33,058 nt of DNA from Anaerotruncus sp. G3(2012) (GCF_000403395.2 NZ_KE159678.1:108884-141941); one strand, 5' to 3'; positions 6,401 to 15,172 are shown, counted from the first letter of the stretch. A program made the numbers and translations. Notes: generated by a model from the letters alone, not told the origin.

Positions 6401-7691
6401 GAGTCATCCCTCCCATCGGCGCTCCAGCCTCCATATCGGTGGGGGACTGGAGGGTCTGCTCATAGGTCCTGGGATCAGCGGCAGGGCAGTCCCAGCCATG
6501 CATAGACCCGGCCTCCATTGCCAGCCGCTGGGCGCCGGTGACGCCGAGACGCTGGTTGTTGTAGTCCGCCAGCTCCCGGTTCTGGGCGGGGACGCCGGTA
6601 TCCCAGTCCGAGGGGTAATAGCCGCTCTCGCCCCGTTTGATACAGATGAGCGCCCCAGTGCTGGGCAGGACGGAAAAGCACAGTTCCGGCAGTCCCTCCG
6701 CCAACTTCTGTTCAGAAGCCGCTTTTTTCATCAGCGCCTGTTCCTGGATGTAGTGCCTGGGATCAGCGGCGGGGGAGTCCCAGCCACGCAGGCAGCCGCC
6801 CAGCATGGCCTGCTCTTGAGCCTTGCTGATTCCGCGGCATTGATTGCGGTAGTCCGCTATGTGCCGGTTCAGACCGGGTTTCTCACTGCTGTTCTCCGAC
6901 ACCTGATAGCCGGCGCCTCTGGTAATGCAGATCAGGGAGTCATCCTCCGGCAGGACAGAGAAGCACATATCCGGGAGCCGCTCAGAGAAGTGGGGATCGA
7001 AGCGGTCCTGCTCCGGCATGATGCTCCAGTTCTTGCTCTGCCACAGGTGGACATACAGCTCACAGCCATCTCCGATGCCAATATCACGCTGCTCAAAGCC
7101 CTCGCCCCAGCCATCAGACATCTGCCCGCTCAGATAATCAGTCAAAGTGTCCAGTTCCACAGGGGTCAGCGCTTCTGCTGCCTTGCACTCCACTACCGCC
7201 CAGAGCCGGCCTTCCCGTTCCTCTGTAGTGAAGAGAGCAGAGCGGACCTTGCGATCCACGGCATCATCTTTGCCGTACCAGTGCATAATGCCGCGCTCCG
7301 CTTCTTCCGGCATCCGTTCCCGGATCAGGGCGGCCAGGATGCTGTCCGCATAGTGGCGAAGATCCCGCCCGTCCAAAGGAGTACCATCCTCATCCATTCC
7401 GCCGTATTCATCGGGTTCAAAGAGTTCCGCGGTCATGGGGGCGTACAGCTTCAGCGTCTGGAGGGGCGGGGGCAGGACAGAGAAGCTGTCCGCCCCCAGC
7501 ACCAGGTTCAGGCTGCGGCCACTGTCCCAGTTCACCAGAAAGTGGCCGGCGTCGTCGATGCCCTTCAGCGTCCCCATGCTCCCTGGCTCCACCGGGTGGG
7601 GGTCGTCTTTCATCTCGCGGAGCTTGATCCGGCTGCCCACTGGAAACTGTTCCCGCAGAAAATCCAGCCATTCTTTTGGTATCCGGTCCAT
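6393..7691 (-). CDS. DUF4314-domain protein with an internal duplication
   Basis: A 432-residue protein. Residues about 15-73 match the DUF4314 pattern ([44 protein letters not shown]), a small beta-barrel-like domain of unknown role. Residues 80-235 are an unrecognised acidic region. Two copies of a unit of about 76 residues follow (239-314 and 334-410). They share LP-CFSVLP, LICI-RG, LADYNNQ-like and GWD-PAADP-Y motifs. The ATG follows the upstream stop directly (TAAATG), with GGAGGG in the preceding tail codons. The protein ends Met-Gly-Gly-Met-Thr-Leu-Gly. Function unknown; the context suggests an accessory or anti-defence role (inference). Confidence 0.7.
   Translation of the reverse strand: MDRIPKEWLDFLREQFPVGSRIKLREMKDDPHPVEPGSMGTLKGIDDAGHFLVNWDSGRSLNLVLGADSFSVLPPPLQTLKLYAPMTAELFEPDEYGGMDEDGTPLDGRDLRHYADSILAALIRERMPEEAERGIMHWYGKDDAVDRKVRSALFTTEEREGRLWAVVECKAAEALTPVELDTLTDYLSGQMSDGWGEGFEQRDIGIGDGCELYVHLWQSKNWSIMPEQDRFDPHFSERLPDMCFSVLPEDDSLICITRGAGYQVSENSSEKPGLNRHIADYRNQCRGISKAQEQAMLGGCLRGWDSPAADPRHYIQEQALMKKAASEQKLAEGLPELCFSVLPSTGALICIKRGESGYYPSDWDTGVPAQNRELADYNNQRLGVTGAQRLAMEAGSMHGWDCPAADPRTYEQTLQSPTDMEAGAPMGGMTLG
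6462..6692 (-). repeat. Intragenic protein repeat, copy 2
   Basis: Encodes residues about 334-410 of the DUF4314 protein. Shared with copy 1 (6750-6977) are the LP-x-x-CFSVLP entry, a LICI-x-RG strand, an AD-Y-N-Q helix and the GWD-x-PAADP-x-Y exit. The copies are diverged, so the duplication is old. Confidence 0.75.
6750..6977 (-). repeat. Intragenic protein repeat, copy 1
   Basis: Encodes residues about 239-314 of the DUF4314 protein and aligns with copy 2 (6462-6692) over its full length. The copies are separated by a charged linker of about 20 residues. Confidence 0.75.
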
Positions 7692-8879
7692 TTACATTCC
7701 CTCCATTTTTATATCAGTTTGCGGCCCGTTCCTCTGCGGGGGCCCGCCCTCACGCGCCTTTTGAATGTCCGGACAGTCGGAGAACCAAATTGTGTGATGA
7801 GACTTCAGATGGAACTCCACAGCGCACGGTTCCAAATACTTCTCACACAGGCGGGGAAGATACTCCTCAACCTCATCCCATTCGTAGGGATAGTCGACGC
7901 CTTCTCCATAGGTAATACCTTTTTTTAACTCCGCTACCAGTGCTTTGTATGCGTCCGGGTCCGTGTTTTCATAGGCGTCCTTGCTGGTCAAATGCTTCAT
8001 CGTTTCGTTTCCAGTGTAGAGTAATTCCTCAAACTGGCAGCCTCCATAGGCTTCCACATCTGCCAGAGAGTCCGGATCAGCCAACGCCGCCATGTAGACC
8101 TCCTCGCCCTGGGCGATGAGCCATGCCCGGAAGTCGATGAAGCCGTCGTCTGAGCAGCCGTTTTCACACATCAGAGAGGCAGCGGTCCACAGTCCATACT
8201 GATATGATAAACTCATGTATCCGTCCATGATATGGGTGAAGTCCTGTGTCTGCTGGGGGCCGCGGGCAATGAGCTGACTGGTCAGCCAATTGATGGATGA
8301 GCCCATATTCTGACCGCATTCTTTCTTTGCCCCGGCAATCAGCTCCCAGAAATCGGACTTGCTCATTTCCATACCGGCCTGCAGCGGCTGAGGAGAGGAT
8401 GCTTCCATTCTCCAGTCCCTTTGCAGCTCGGATGAGAGCGCATCGCACTCAGCGATCCACCGCTCCAGACCGCCACAGTCCATCATCTCCTCAGCATACA
8501 GCCGCAGTCCATTCAGGATATCTGTTTTTGTCTGCGCACTCAGCTCAGGTGCGCCGCCGGAGTCTCTGGCGGCGGATACCGCCTGATCGAATGTACTGCC
8601 GATTTGCTCCACCATCTCCCGGTATCCCTTGGGTGTGTCATCCTCAGCCAATCCCCAGAACTCAGCCATATCTGTGAGCAGTCTGCGGAATGTGGGCAGC
8701 TGTTCTTCCTGACCCTGTGCGGCAAGCCGGGCGGCGTGTTCCGTCAGGCCAGCGATGCACTGGCGCATCGTGTTTTTATATGCCTGATACTGCGGCTCCA
8801 TCTGAGCGAGAAGTTCATCGACGGTATAGCCGCGGGTGTTTTCGCCCTGGGCCGGCGATGTCTGTTCTCTGTTATCCAA
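7692..8879 (-). CDS. Fused protein: unknown paralogue domain plus DUF4240
   Basis: A 395-residue frame made of two former genes. Residues 1-171 are a paralogue of the product at 3229-3873 (FDQAVSAAR, PELS, LAAQGQEEQLP). Residues 172-395, from Met-Ser-Lys-Ser-Asp-Phe-Trp (codon at 8364-8366), match DUF4240: an FWELI start, a CSDDGFIDFRAWLIAQG block and YMAALADPDSLAD. Between them lies Gly-Met-Glu-Met, the tail that ends separate proteins elsewhere here, so a stop codon has apparently been lost. The start is TTG at 8879: GGGAGGAATG lies upstream, and the TTG overlaps the TAA of the previous gene. It ends Lys-Met-Glu-Gly-Met, with GGAGGGA for the next gene in those codons. Functions of both parts are unknown. 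Confidence 0.7.
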   Translation of the reverse strand: MDNREQTSPAQGENTRGYTVDELLAQMEPQYQAYKNTMRQCIAGLTEHAARLAAQGQEEQLPTFRRLLTDMAEFWGLAEDDTPKGYREMVEQIGSTFDQAVSAARDSGGAPELSAQTKTDILNGLRLYAEEMMDCGGLERWIAECDALSSELQRDWRMEASSPQPLQAGMEMSKSDFWELIAGAKKECGQNMGSSINWLTSQLIARGPQQTQDFTHIMDGYMSLSYQYGLWTAASLMCENGCSDDGFIDFRAWLIAQGEEVYMAALADPDSLADVEAYGGCQFEELLYTGNETMKHLTSKDAYENTDPDAYKALVAELKKGITYGEGVDYPYEWDEVEEYLPRLCEKYLEPCAVEFHLKSHHTIWFSDCPDIQKAREGGPPQRNGPQTDIKMEGM

Positions 8880-9885
8880 GCTGCATTCCTCCCATTTCAA
8901 TACGTTCCGCCATATCCTCAGCCTGGATAGGCGGCGTCTCATAGAGCGTCTTTTTTCCGTAGGTAATTCTGGTGATGTCCTCCGCACAGTAATTGGCGCC
9001 GCGGCCAAACAGCCGCTCGAACTCCTGACGGTCAGCGGCGGCAATATGGCTGGTGCTGTAGGAGTTGTAGCGTCCTCTTAACGGAGTAGTTCCTGTCCTG
9101 AAAGACAGTTCTTCTCCATTTTTCTGGACAGTAACGGTCACCGTCTTGGCGCCGCTGGTTTTGATGGCCTCTGATATCGCCTTGACCCGGTGGAGGGGGC
9201 TGTCAGTATTTTGTACTATCGCCTGATATTCCGCCACCAGAGCATCGTTTTTCAGAAATTGCAGGAGGAATTTCTCTTGGTTGATTTTAATATGCTGATC
9301 CGCCTCTGTTTGAATGAGGCCCTCCGGATTCTGGAGCCAGGCCATAAAAGTGGCCTCCGGCAAATTGCCCAAGGTGTAGCCACTGTGAAACTGTCCATCT
9401 GGCTCGCTGCCGCGAAAGAACCAATCAATGGCTTCCCTGTGCGCGCCATCCTCCAGGTATTCTTTCAGCTCCCGCGCCGCCTGCCAGCTGGTGACCTCTT
9501 GGACAGACAGGTTGTTCCGGTCGTTGGCGATAGTTTCCTCCACGCACTGGTTGATTCTGCCGCATATCTCATCCACCACAGAGGGGATGGTCTTGGACGC
9601 AAACGGGACCTGTCCGTCTATGAGAATCGTTGTAAGGCTTTCTGACAGATACAGTGTCTTTTTTCCAATATCATGTACGCCGCAGAACGTCAGACCATTT
9701 CTCCAGGAAATACTTCCGTCTGCCTCAACGGCGGTTTGGTATAGATAGTCAACAGGCCTCTTTTCAATTTTGAGGAGCATCGTGACAGCCTCCTCGCCCT
9801 TGTATATTGTTAAAGGCGTCTTTCCCCAGTACAGCCAGCGTTGGAAATCATCACGGGAAACCGTACATTGAACAAGGTCTTTCAT
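8872..9885 (-). CDS. Unknown accessory protein
   Basis: A 337-residue soluble protein with no recognised family. Visible features are an N-terminal mixed alpha/beta region (residues 1-90), a helical middle with CVEETIANDRNN and REAIDWFFRGSEPDGQFHSGY (about 112-170), and a basic beta-rich segment with VTVTVQKNGEELSFRTG and PLRGRYNSYSTSHI (about 245-290). It contains no membrane segment or signal peptide. The ATG overlaps the previous stop (TGATG), with GGGGGGA eight bases upstream inside the tail codons of the LPD28-like gene. It ends Met-Gly-Gly-Met-Gln-Leu-Gly. Its place in a fully overlapping gene string argues for joint expression with the ArdA-like proteins. Confidence 0.6.
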   Translation of the reverse strand: MKDLVQCTVSRDDFQRWLYWGKTPLTIYKGEEAVTMLLKIEKRPVDYLYQTAVEADGSISWRNGLTFCGVHDIGKKTLYLSESLTTILIDGQVPFASKTIPSVVDEICGRINQCVEETIANDRNNLSVQEVTSWQAARELKEYLEDGAHREAIDWFFRGSEPDGQFHSGYTLGNLPEATFMAWLQNPEGLIQTEADQHIKINQEKFLLQFLKNDALVAEYQAIVQNTDSPLHRVKAISEAIKTSGAKTVTVTVQKNGEELSFRTGTTPLRGRYNSYSTSHIAAADRQEFERLFGRGANYCAEDITRITYGKKTLYETPPIQAEDMAERIEMGGMQLG

Positions 9886-11195
9886 CAGGTGATTCCCCCC
9901 ATCGTCATGCCGGTACCACCGTAGTCCTCGATCTGGCGGGGATTCTCCTCCCCATACAGGCCGCAGAGCATATCGTCCACGGCCTTGCGGACTTCCGGGT
10001 TATCCGTCAGGGTTTCACAGCGGAAGCCGGTGGCGGCATGGCAGGGCAGCTCCTCACGGACGGCCTGGAGATATTTCTCCGGGTCAGTATAGTTCCACCG
10101 TTCCCCGCTGGCGAAGGTGACCCGCCCGACAGCCGGGCTTTCGTCCAGTACCTGCCGGAGACGGGCGGCAGCCTCCGCCGTCACCGGGTCATCCTTGAAT
10201 TCGTCCATCCTCAGCCGGTCTTCTGACAGCCACTCCCGGCCATCCCAATGGATGGCCAGATCCACCGCGGCGATGCCGTCCTTGGTGACCCCCAGCCGCT
10301 TGTCCTCGCAGTCAAGACCGGCGTATAACTGTATGGCCTCCTCCAGCGGGAGCTGGTGGGTCACTTGCCGCTCAGGCGTGTTGATGTGTTCGATCACATA
10401 CCACTCATAGCTATGGGGGAGTGTGGGATCAGCGGCGTTTTGGAGCGACTGGCGCCCCTGTTCCGTCAGTCCCATCTGCTGAGCCTGTTTATCGAAACAA
10501 CTGAGGTAGCACTGGTAGTCGCCCTCTATGGGATTGCACCGCAGACGGTAGAGATACCGTCCTGTCTCCAGCGTGAAGCCGTAGTTCTGGCAGCAGGAGC
10601 CGCCGGCAATGGCGCCCTTACTGCCATAGCAGTACCGCCGCATGGAGGGGAGGTCTTTCAGGACGCCCTTGCGAAGATCGTTCACCACCTTGTCCAGCTC
10701 ATCCCGGAACTCCTGGGTGTTCAGCTCCTCGGGGCCTCTGGGCCACCAGGTATGGTAGAAGCCCCCGCGTCCGTTGTGTCCGAAGTCGATGCGGACATGG
10801 CCGATGGCCCCCAGCTCCTCATCCTTCTCCGGCGTCTGAGCATAAAAAAGCCCCGCATCCTCGGGAGATGCGGGGCACAGCTGATGGCGGACAGGCGTTT
10901 CAGGGCAGCGGATCTTTTCCTCAGCACAGAACTCCGCCAAGCAGGGATTTGTACCGGTCATCTGGAACATATCCCTGACCAGCCGGAACTGGGAACGGGC
11001 TTTTTTCAGCGGCAGACAGGAGAGGATCGAGCCGGCATGGTTTTCCTCCGCCAGATCCACCAGCGCGTGGGGTTCGTCCGGATGCCGGGCTGTACCACGC
11101 AGGTCGTAACAGTACCAGCCCTGGGGCACATCCTCACGGGGGATGGGCGCGGCACTGTACAGCACCGAGGCCCCGAACAGGCGAGCCCCCAGCAT
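9885..11195 (-). CDS. LPD28-like accessory protein
   Basis: A 436-residue protein. The N-terminal 70 residues resemble the large polyvalent protein domain LPD28 (IPREDVPQGWYCYDLRGT, then NHAGSILSCLPLKK). The middle holds further segments often joined to it in Clostridial ICEs (LAEFCAEEKI, LCPASPEDAGLFYA, IGHVRIDFG). The C-terminal half contains HQLPLEEAIQLYAGLDC, RLGVTKDGIAAVDL and EDRLRMDEF. Function is unknown; LPD domains occur in mobile-element polyproteins. The ATG at 11195 has AAGGA five bases upstream. In-frame sequence continues a little further (Ile-Asn-Ile-Tyr-Lys-Asp-Lys), so a native start may have been lost at the joint with the adhesin gene, whose out-of-frame tail overlaps the first 190 bases. 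It ends Gly-Met-Thr-Met-Gly-Gly-Ile-Thr. Confidence 0.65.
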   Translation of the reverse strand: MLGARLFGASVLYSAAPIPREDVPQGWYCYDLRGTARHPDEPHALVDLAEENHAGSILSCLPLKKARSQFRLVRDMFQMTGTNPCLAEFCAEEKIRCPETPVRHQLCPASPEDAGLFYAQTPEKDEELGAIGHVRIDFGHNGRGGFYHTWWPRGPEELNTQEFRDELDKVVNDLRKGVLKDLPSMRRYCYGSKGAIAGGSCCQNYGFTLETGRYLYRLRCNPIEGDYQCYLSCFDKQAQQMGLTEQGRQSLQNAADPTLPHSYEWYVIEHINTPERQVTHQLPLEEAIQLYAGLDCEDKRLGVTKDGIAAVDLAIHWDGREWLSEDRLRMDEFKDDPVTAEAAARLRQVLDESPAVGRVTFASGERWNYTDPEKYLQAVREELPCHAATGFRCETLTDNPEVRKAVDDMLCGLYGEENPRQIEDYGGTGMTMGGIT

Positions 11196-14100
11196 TTTGT
11201 CCTTGTAAATATTGATTTGGTGGTCTTGCCCCAGAGGAGGGAGACCTCCTGGACCGTGCTGTCCAGCACATAGCCGGGTTTTGCCTCCACCTCCTGGACA
11301 TAGTAGGTCCCCTGCTCCATGCCGGTTAGATGGATCTGGCCCAGCTTGTTGGTGGAGAAGGTCCCCAACTCCCGGCCCAGACGGTCGGACACTTTGAACC
11401 TGACCCCCTCGATGGGCGCCTTGGTCTCGGCATCGATCTTCACCAGCTGCAGGTGGGGATAGGGCTGGTTACGGTATTCCACCAGGTTCAGCTTATCCGA
11501 AGCCACCTCCACATTCCGGAGGGCGTTGTCCAGCTTGTAGCCGTCCAGCGTCCGGGTCTCGGTGACGACATACCAGCCCTCCTTCATATCGGGGACGAAG
11601 ATAAGCCCGGCGTCATCGGTGACATAGATGCCCACCGGCTCGCTGTTCAGCTTGGTGATCTTGAACTCCACGCCCTTCATGGGCAGGCCGGTGACCGCGT
11701 CCACCTTCTTGATCTGAAGGCCGGCCAGCGGCTTATTGGAAAACTCCAGAGTGGTTGTGCCATTGGGCCTCAGCACCGCAGTCTGCGGGGTCTTGTCCAG
11801 GATGTACCCGGCCGGGGCCGCGGTCTCATAAACGGTATAGGTCCCCGCCTCCAGGTCAGGGGTCACAAAGAAGCCCGCCGAATTGGTGACGAAATCGCCC
11901 ATCCGCTCGCCGCTAGATTTTTCCACCCGGAATTTGGCACCCGCCAGCGGTTCTCCGGTCTTGGTATCCACCTTCTTGACCAGGATGGGATTGCGGGGCT
12001 GGTTCTCAAACTGGAGGGTGGTGGTCTTGCCCCACTCCACCAGCGCCTCCTTGCTGCCGGTGAGCATGATGTAGCCATCCGGCGCCTTTACCTCGGTGAC
12101 GACATACAGCTCCGGGTCGATGTTCTCCAGGTAGATCCGCCCAGCAGCGTCGGTGCGGTACTCGCCCAGGGTCTTGCCGTTCTTGATCTGTACCTGGAAG
12201 GAGACCCCCTCCAGGGGCTGCTTGGTGACCGAATCGATCTTGAGGATCTCCAAAGAGGGCTTGTGCCGGTTCTTGATGATCAGTTCCGAGTCCTGCCCGG
12301 CGATCAGCTCGATATACTGGGGCTCATCGTTGAGGAGGTAGCCATCAGGCGCTTTGATCTCCTCCACAATATACCAGCCGGGCTCCAGGTCCTTTACCAG
12401 ATAGGTGCCGTCTGCTCCGGTGGTCACATCCTTGTACTCCTTCGCGCCGTCCTTGGTGATCCGCAGCACTGCGCCGGGGACGCCGGAGCCGGTCTGCTCG
12501 TCCACCTTGCGGAGCAGCAGGTCGGGCTGCTGGAGGTTATTGATGATAAGGGGTACCGTCTTGCCGGGGATCATCTCCACATCGTAGTGCCGGCTGTCCA
12601 GCACATAGCCGGAGGGGGACCGCACCTCGGTGACGGTGTACCAATCGTCCTCCAGGTTTTCCAGCAGCACGGTGCCATCGCTGCCGGTTCGCACCTCCAT
12701 ATACTCCTCACTGCCCCGGCGGGAGACATGGAACACCGCCCCAGGCAGGCGCAGCCCCGTCACCTTGTCGATCTTCTCGATCAGGAGCTTCGGCTTGGGG
12801 AGGTTCTGGAATACCACAGTGATATTCCTGTTGACCGCCTCCGGCTTGATCTCAATGGTCTGGACATGATGCTCCTGGTCCAGCAGGTACCCATAGGGGG
12901 CCTGGGATTCCACGATGGTATAGTAACCGGGTTCCAGCTTCTGGATGGTCACGCTGCCGTTCTCGCCGGACTCCCAATCACCCAGGTAGGCTTTTGGGTC
13001 CTCCTCCGAGCCCTTGTACAGCTTGAAGATGGCCCCCGGCAGGCCCTTAGCATTGGTCTTATCTACCTTGCGGATCATCAGACCGGTCCAGGGCTCATTG
13101 CGAAATTCCACCGTCACCGTTTCGGTGTTCCCATCCAGAATGTTGACGGTGTGGACGGTGGTAGTCCCCATGTAAAATTGGGGCGGGGCGATCTCCTCCA
13201 CCCGGTACTCGCCGGGGATGAGGTTGGTGAACACTGCCCGGCCGTCCGGCCCGGTGGTCTCGGTGTAGGACTGGCCCCCCTCGTAGGGCGGGGTGTTGGA
13301 GCGCAGCAGGGTCGCCCGGATAGATGCCCCCGCCAGCAGCTGGCCGGACTGGGCATCCTTTTTGATGGCCACCAGCTGGGTCTTCTTATCGTTGGGGATG
13401 TCGATGGTCTTCTGTTCGCCTTTGGCCACCGTGACATCATAGCTGGTCTTGGTGTTCATCACATACCCGGCCGGAGCGGAAAGCTCCTCCACGATGAGGG
13501 CGCCCGCCGCGGGCAGGTCGATGTGAATTTTGCCGCTGCCATCGGTGGTTTCGGTCCAGGTCTGGGCCGAAACATTGGGGTCGGCGTAGCGGATACGGAA
13601 GGAAGCGCCTTCCAAAGCAACGCCCTTATTGCCGGTTTCGTACTTGTAAATCTCCAGGGAGCAGGCTTCGGGGTAGTTGACAAAGCCAACCTCCACGATG
13701 TTGACTGTTTCGTTGGCCGTCACCGTGACCGTCTTGGGCGTGCTGTCCTTCACATAGCCGGAAGGAGCGGTGACCTCGGTGACAGTAACATCCACCTGGG
13801 TCTGCCCCTCCGGGATGGGGATGACAATGGTTTTGCCGCCGTAGGGCACATCCACCGCATCGTTGATATACCCGTCACACTCCACCTTGAAGATGGCTCC
13901 GCCCAGTGGAAGGTTGGTATCCCCATCATATTTCACGATGGTCAGGTATCCCAGACCGGGCTCCTCCGGGGGCGTCTCCGGGGTGTCGGGAGGATTGGGG
14001 ATAAAGTTGTTGGTGAAGGCCATATAGCCATCGGCGGGAATCCCCTGTGTCTCGTCAAAGCTGGCCTTGGTCTGTTGGCTGCTGTTCCAGAAGATAAGGC

Positions 14101-15172
14101 CGGATTCCCCGCTGCCGCTGTGCCATTCCATATAGGCGTCCTGGTCCGGCTCGCTGTCCGATTCCACCGTTAGGGTGTCCCCGCTGACCGAGAAGTCGAA
14201 AGGCGCCCGGCTGGTAAAATCCGAGGCGTTAAGAGTCACGCTGGAGTTGGTGTTCTCAAGGTCGATGTTCCAGCTTCCACCGTTATCGGTCATCTCATGG
14301 ATGGTGGGGTTATTGGGGTCGGGGCTCATAAAGCTGGGGATCTCGCCCATAGATTCCATGTCGGCGCGGATCTGCTCATAGTAGCTGCCCAGCCGGCCGG
14401 AGTTGGCGGCGATCACCGCTTTGTAGACGCTGCCGGAACGGGGTGTCTGGCCATAGCAGATCTCCCAGATGATGGCCTGGGCAGCAAAATATTTATCACC
14501 GTTGGAGTATCCGCCGCTGGCGGCGATGGCTTTGGCGATCTCCTTCTGCTGGGTGCTGCTCAAAGCACTGTAGCTGAGGCTGCCGGTAACAACAGTACCA
14601 TTGGTCGAATTGAATCGCGCCGGTTCCACGCAGAAGGCGGCGCGACCATCCGCGGTGTACATCTTGTAGGCGCTGTAGGTAGTGCCGCCGCTGAAGGGAT
14701 AGAGATGGCTCAGGCCGCTGATCTTCTCCATGTAGATGGTGGTGCTGCCGGGGTTGGCTCTGGCTTTCCGCATTCCAGAGGCAGAGGCCGAACCGCTGCG
14801 GACAGCTTCAAAGGAAAAGCTGTCCGGAGGGTCCAGACCGGAAGCACCCACGGTGGGCTCGGTGGGGAGGGGAGCATCGGCATCCCCCTGCAGGGATTCT
14901 CCTTCAGAATCTTCCGGCGGTTCCCCGGTATCCACCACCGGAGGCACCGAAACATCGGGCTGGGGCTCGGAGGAGGGAGGCTCCTCCTCACGGGGTTCTT
15001 CTTCCAAAGTGGGAAGATCCTCATCATCCTCGGTAACAACGGGGGTATCCTCCCCATAATCGGTGATGTTGCTGATTTCGCCGAGCCCTTCAAAAGCGTA
15101 GGCCGGGACGGCGGAACCGACAAGCATCATCACCGCCATGAGGAGCGAGAGGAATCTTGCAGGTTTTTTCAT
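11006..15172 (-). CDS. Thioester-domain, Cna_B-repeat surface adhesin; C-terminus broken
   Basis: A 1388-residue frame. A signal peptide (1-26, ending AYA) is followed by an acidic Pro-rich linker (about 40-120). Next is a TQXA-type thioester domain with Cys181 in AFCVEP and Gln232 in AQAIIWE, the pair expected to form the internal thioester that couples to host surfaces. From about 405 to 1318 there are ten SpaA/Cna_B repeats, each opening with a strand such as IKKVD or IEKID and closing with a Glu-containing GYV-LD/VTE segment. The tenth stops before its last strand. Residues 1319-1388 are an out-of-frame reading of the next gene, so the LPXTG motif and TM anchor are missing. The ATG at 15172 is chosen for AAAGGAGA upstream and the signal peptide. 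An adjacent sortase would have anchored the intact protein (inference). Confidence 0.88.
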   Translation of the reverse strand: MKKPARFLSLLMAVMMLVGSAVPAYAFEGLGEISNITDYGEDTPVVTEDDEDLPTLEEEPREEEPPSSEPQPDVSVPPVVDTGEPPEDSEGESLQGDADAPLPTEPTVGASGLDPPDSFSFEAVRSGSASASGMRKARANPGSTTIYMEKISGLSHLYPFSGGTTYSAYKMYTADGRAAFCVEPARFNSTNGTVVTGSLSYSALSSTQQKEIAKAIAASGGYSNGDKYFAAQAIIWEICYGQTPRSGSVYKAVIAANSGRLGSYYEQIRADMESMGEIPSFMSPDPNNPTIHEMTDNGGSWNIDLENTNSSVTLNASDFTSRAPFDFSVSGDTLTVESDSEPDQDAYMEWHSGSGESGLIFWNSSQQTKASFDETQGIPADGYMAFTNNFIPNPPDTPETPPEEPGLGYLTIVKYDGDTNLPLGGAIFKVECDGYINDAVDVPYGGKTIVIPIPEGQTQVDVTVTEVTAPSGYVKDSTPKTVTVTANETVNIVEVGFVNYPEACSLEIYKYETGNKGVALEGASFRIRYADPNVSAQTWTETTDGSGKIHIDLPAAGALIVEELSAPAGYVMNTKTSYDVTVAKGEQKTIDIPNDKKTQLVAIKKDAQSGQLLAGASIRATLLRSNTPPYEGGQSYTETTGPDGRAVFTNLIPGEYRVEEIAPPQFYMGTTTVHTVNILDGNTETVTVEFRNEPWTGLMIRKVDKTNAKGLPGAIFKLYKGSEEDPKAYLGDWESGENGSVTIQKLEPGYYTIVESQAPYGYLLDQEHHVQTIEIKPEAVNRNITVVFQNLPKPKLLIEKIDKVTGLRLPGAVFHVSRRGSEEYMEVRTGSDGTVLLENLEDDWYTVTEVRSPSGYVLDSRHYDVEMIPGKTVPLIINNLQQPDLLLRKVDEQTGSGVPGAVLRITKDGAKEYKDVTTGADGTYLVKDLEPGWYIVEEIKAPDGYLLNDEPQYIELIAGQDSELIIKNRHKPSLEILKIDSVTKQPLEGVSFQVQIKNGKTLGEYRTDAAGRIYLENIDPELYVVTEVKAPDGYIMLTGSKEALVEWGKTTTLQFENQPRNPILVKKVDTKTGEPLAGAKFRVEKSSGERMGDFVTNSAGFFVTPDLEAGTYTVYETAAPAGYILDKTPQTAVLRPNGTTTLEFSNKPLAGLQIKKVDAVTGLPMKGVEFKITKLNSEPVGIYVTDDAGLIFVPDMKEGWYVVTETRTLDGYKLDNALRNVEVASDKLNLVEYRNQPYPHLQLVKIDAETKAPIEGVRFKVSDRLGRELGTFSTNKLGQIHLTGMEQGTYYVQEVEAKPGYVLDSTVQEVSLLWGKTTKSIFTRTKCWGLACSGPRCCTVPRPSPVRMCPRAGTVTTCVVQPGIRTNPTRWWIWRRKTMPARSSPVCR
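11218..13955 (-). repeat. Ten tandem Cna_B/SpaA domain repeats
   Basis: Protein-level repeats of about 85-95 residues. Each contains a lysine strand (K-x-D or K-x-Y), an LPGA-F/LEGVSF-type loop, a G-x-G turn, an x-PG-Y-x-V-x-E-strand and an N-x-P or N-x-K exit. Such domains usually carry Lys-Asn isopeptide bonds that stiffen surface stalks. DNA identity between units is limited, so this is an old expansion rather than a recent tandem array. Confidence 0.85.

Noticed and set aside
11218-13955. Repeat array considered as possible CRISPR or satellite DNA
   Set aside because: Repeats exist at protein level only (about 270-base units with low DNA identity), matching Cna_B domains.
11330-14173. 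A long open frame on the plus strand (over 900 codons)
   Set aside because: It is the antisense shadow of the Cna_B repeats in GC-rich DNA, with no ribosome binding site or recognisable domain. The minus-strand frame has clear domains and a signal peptide.
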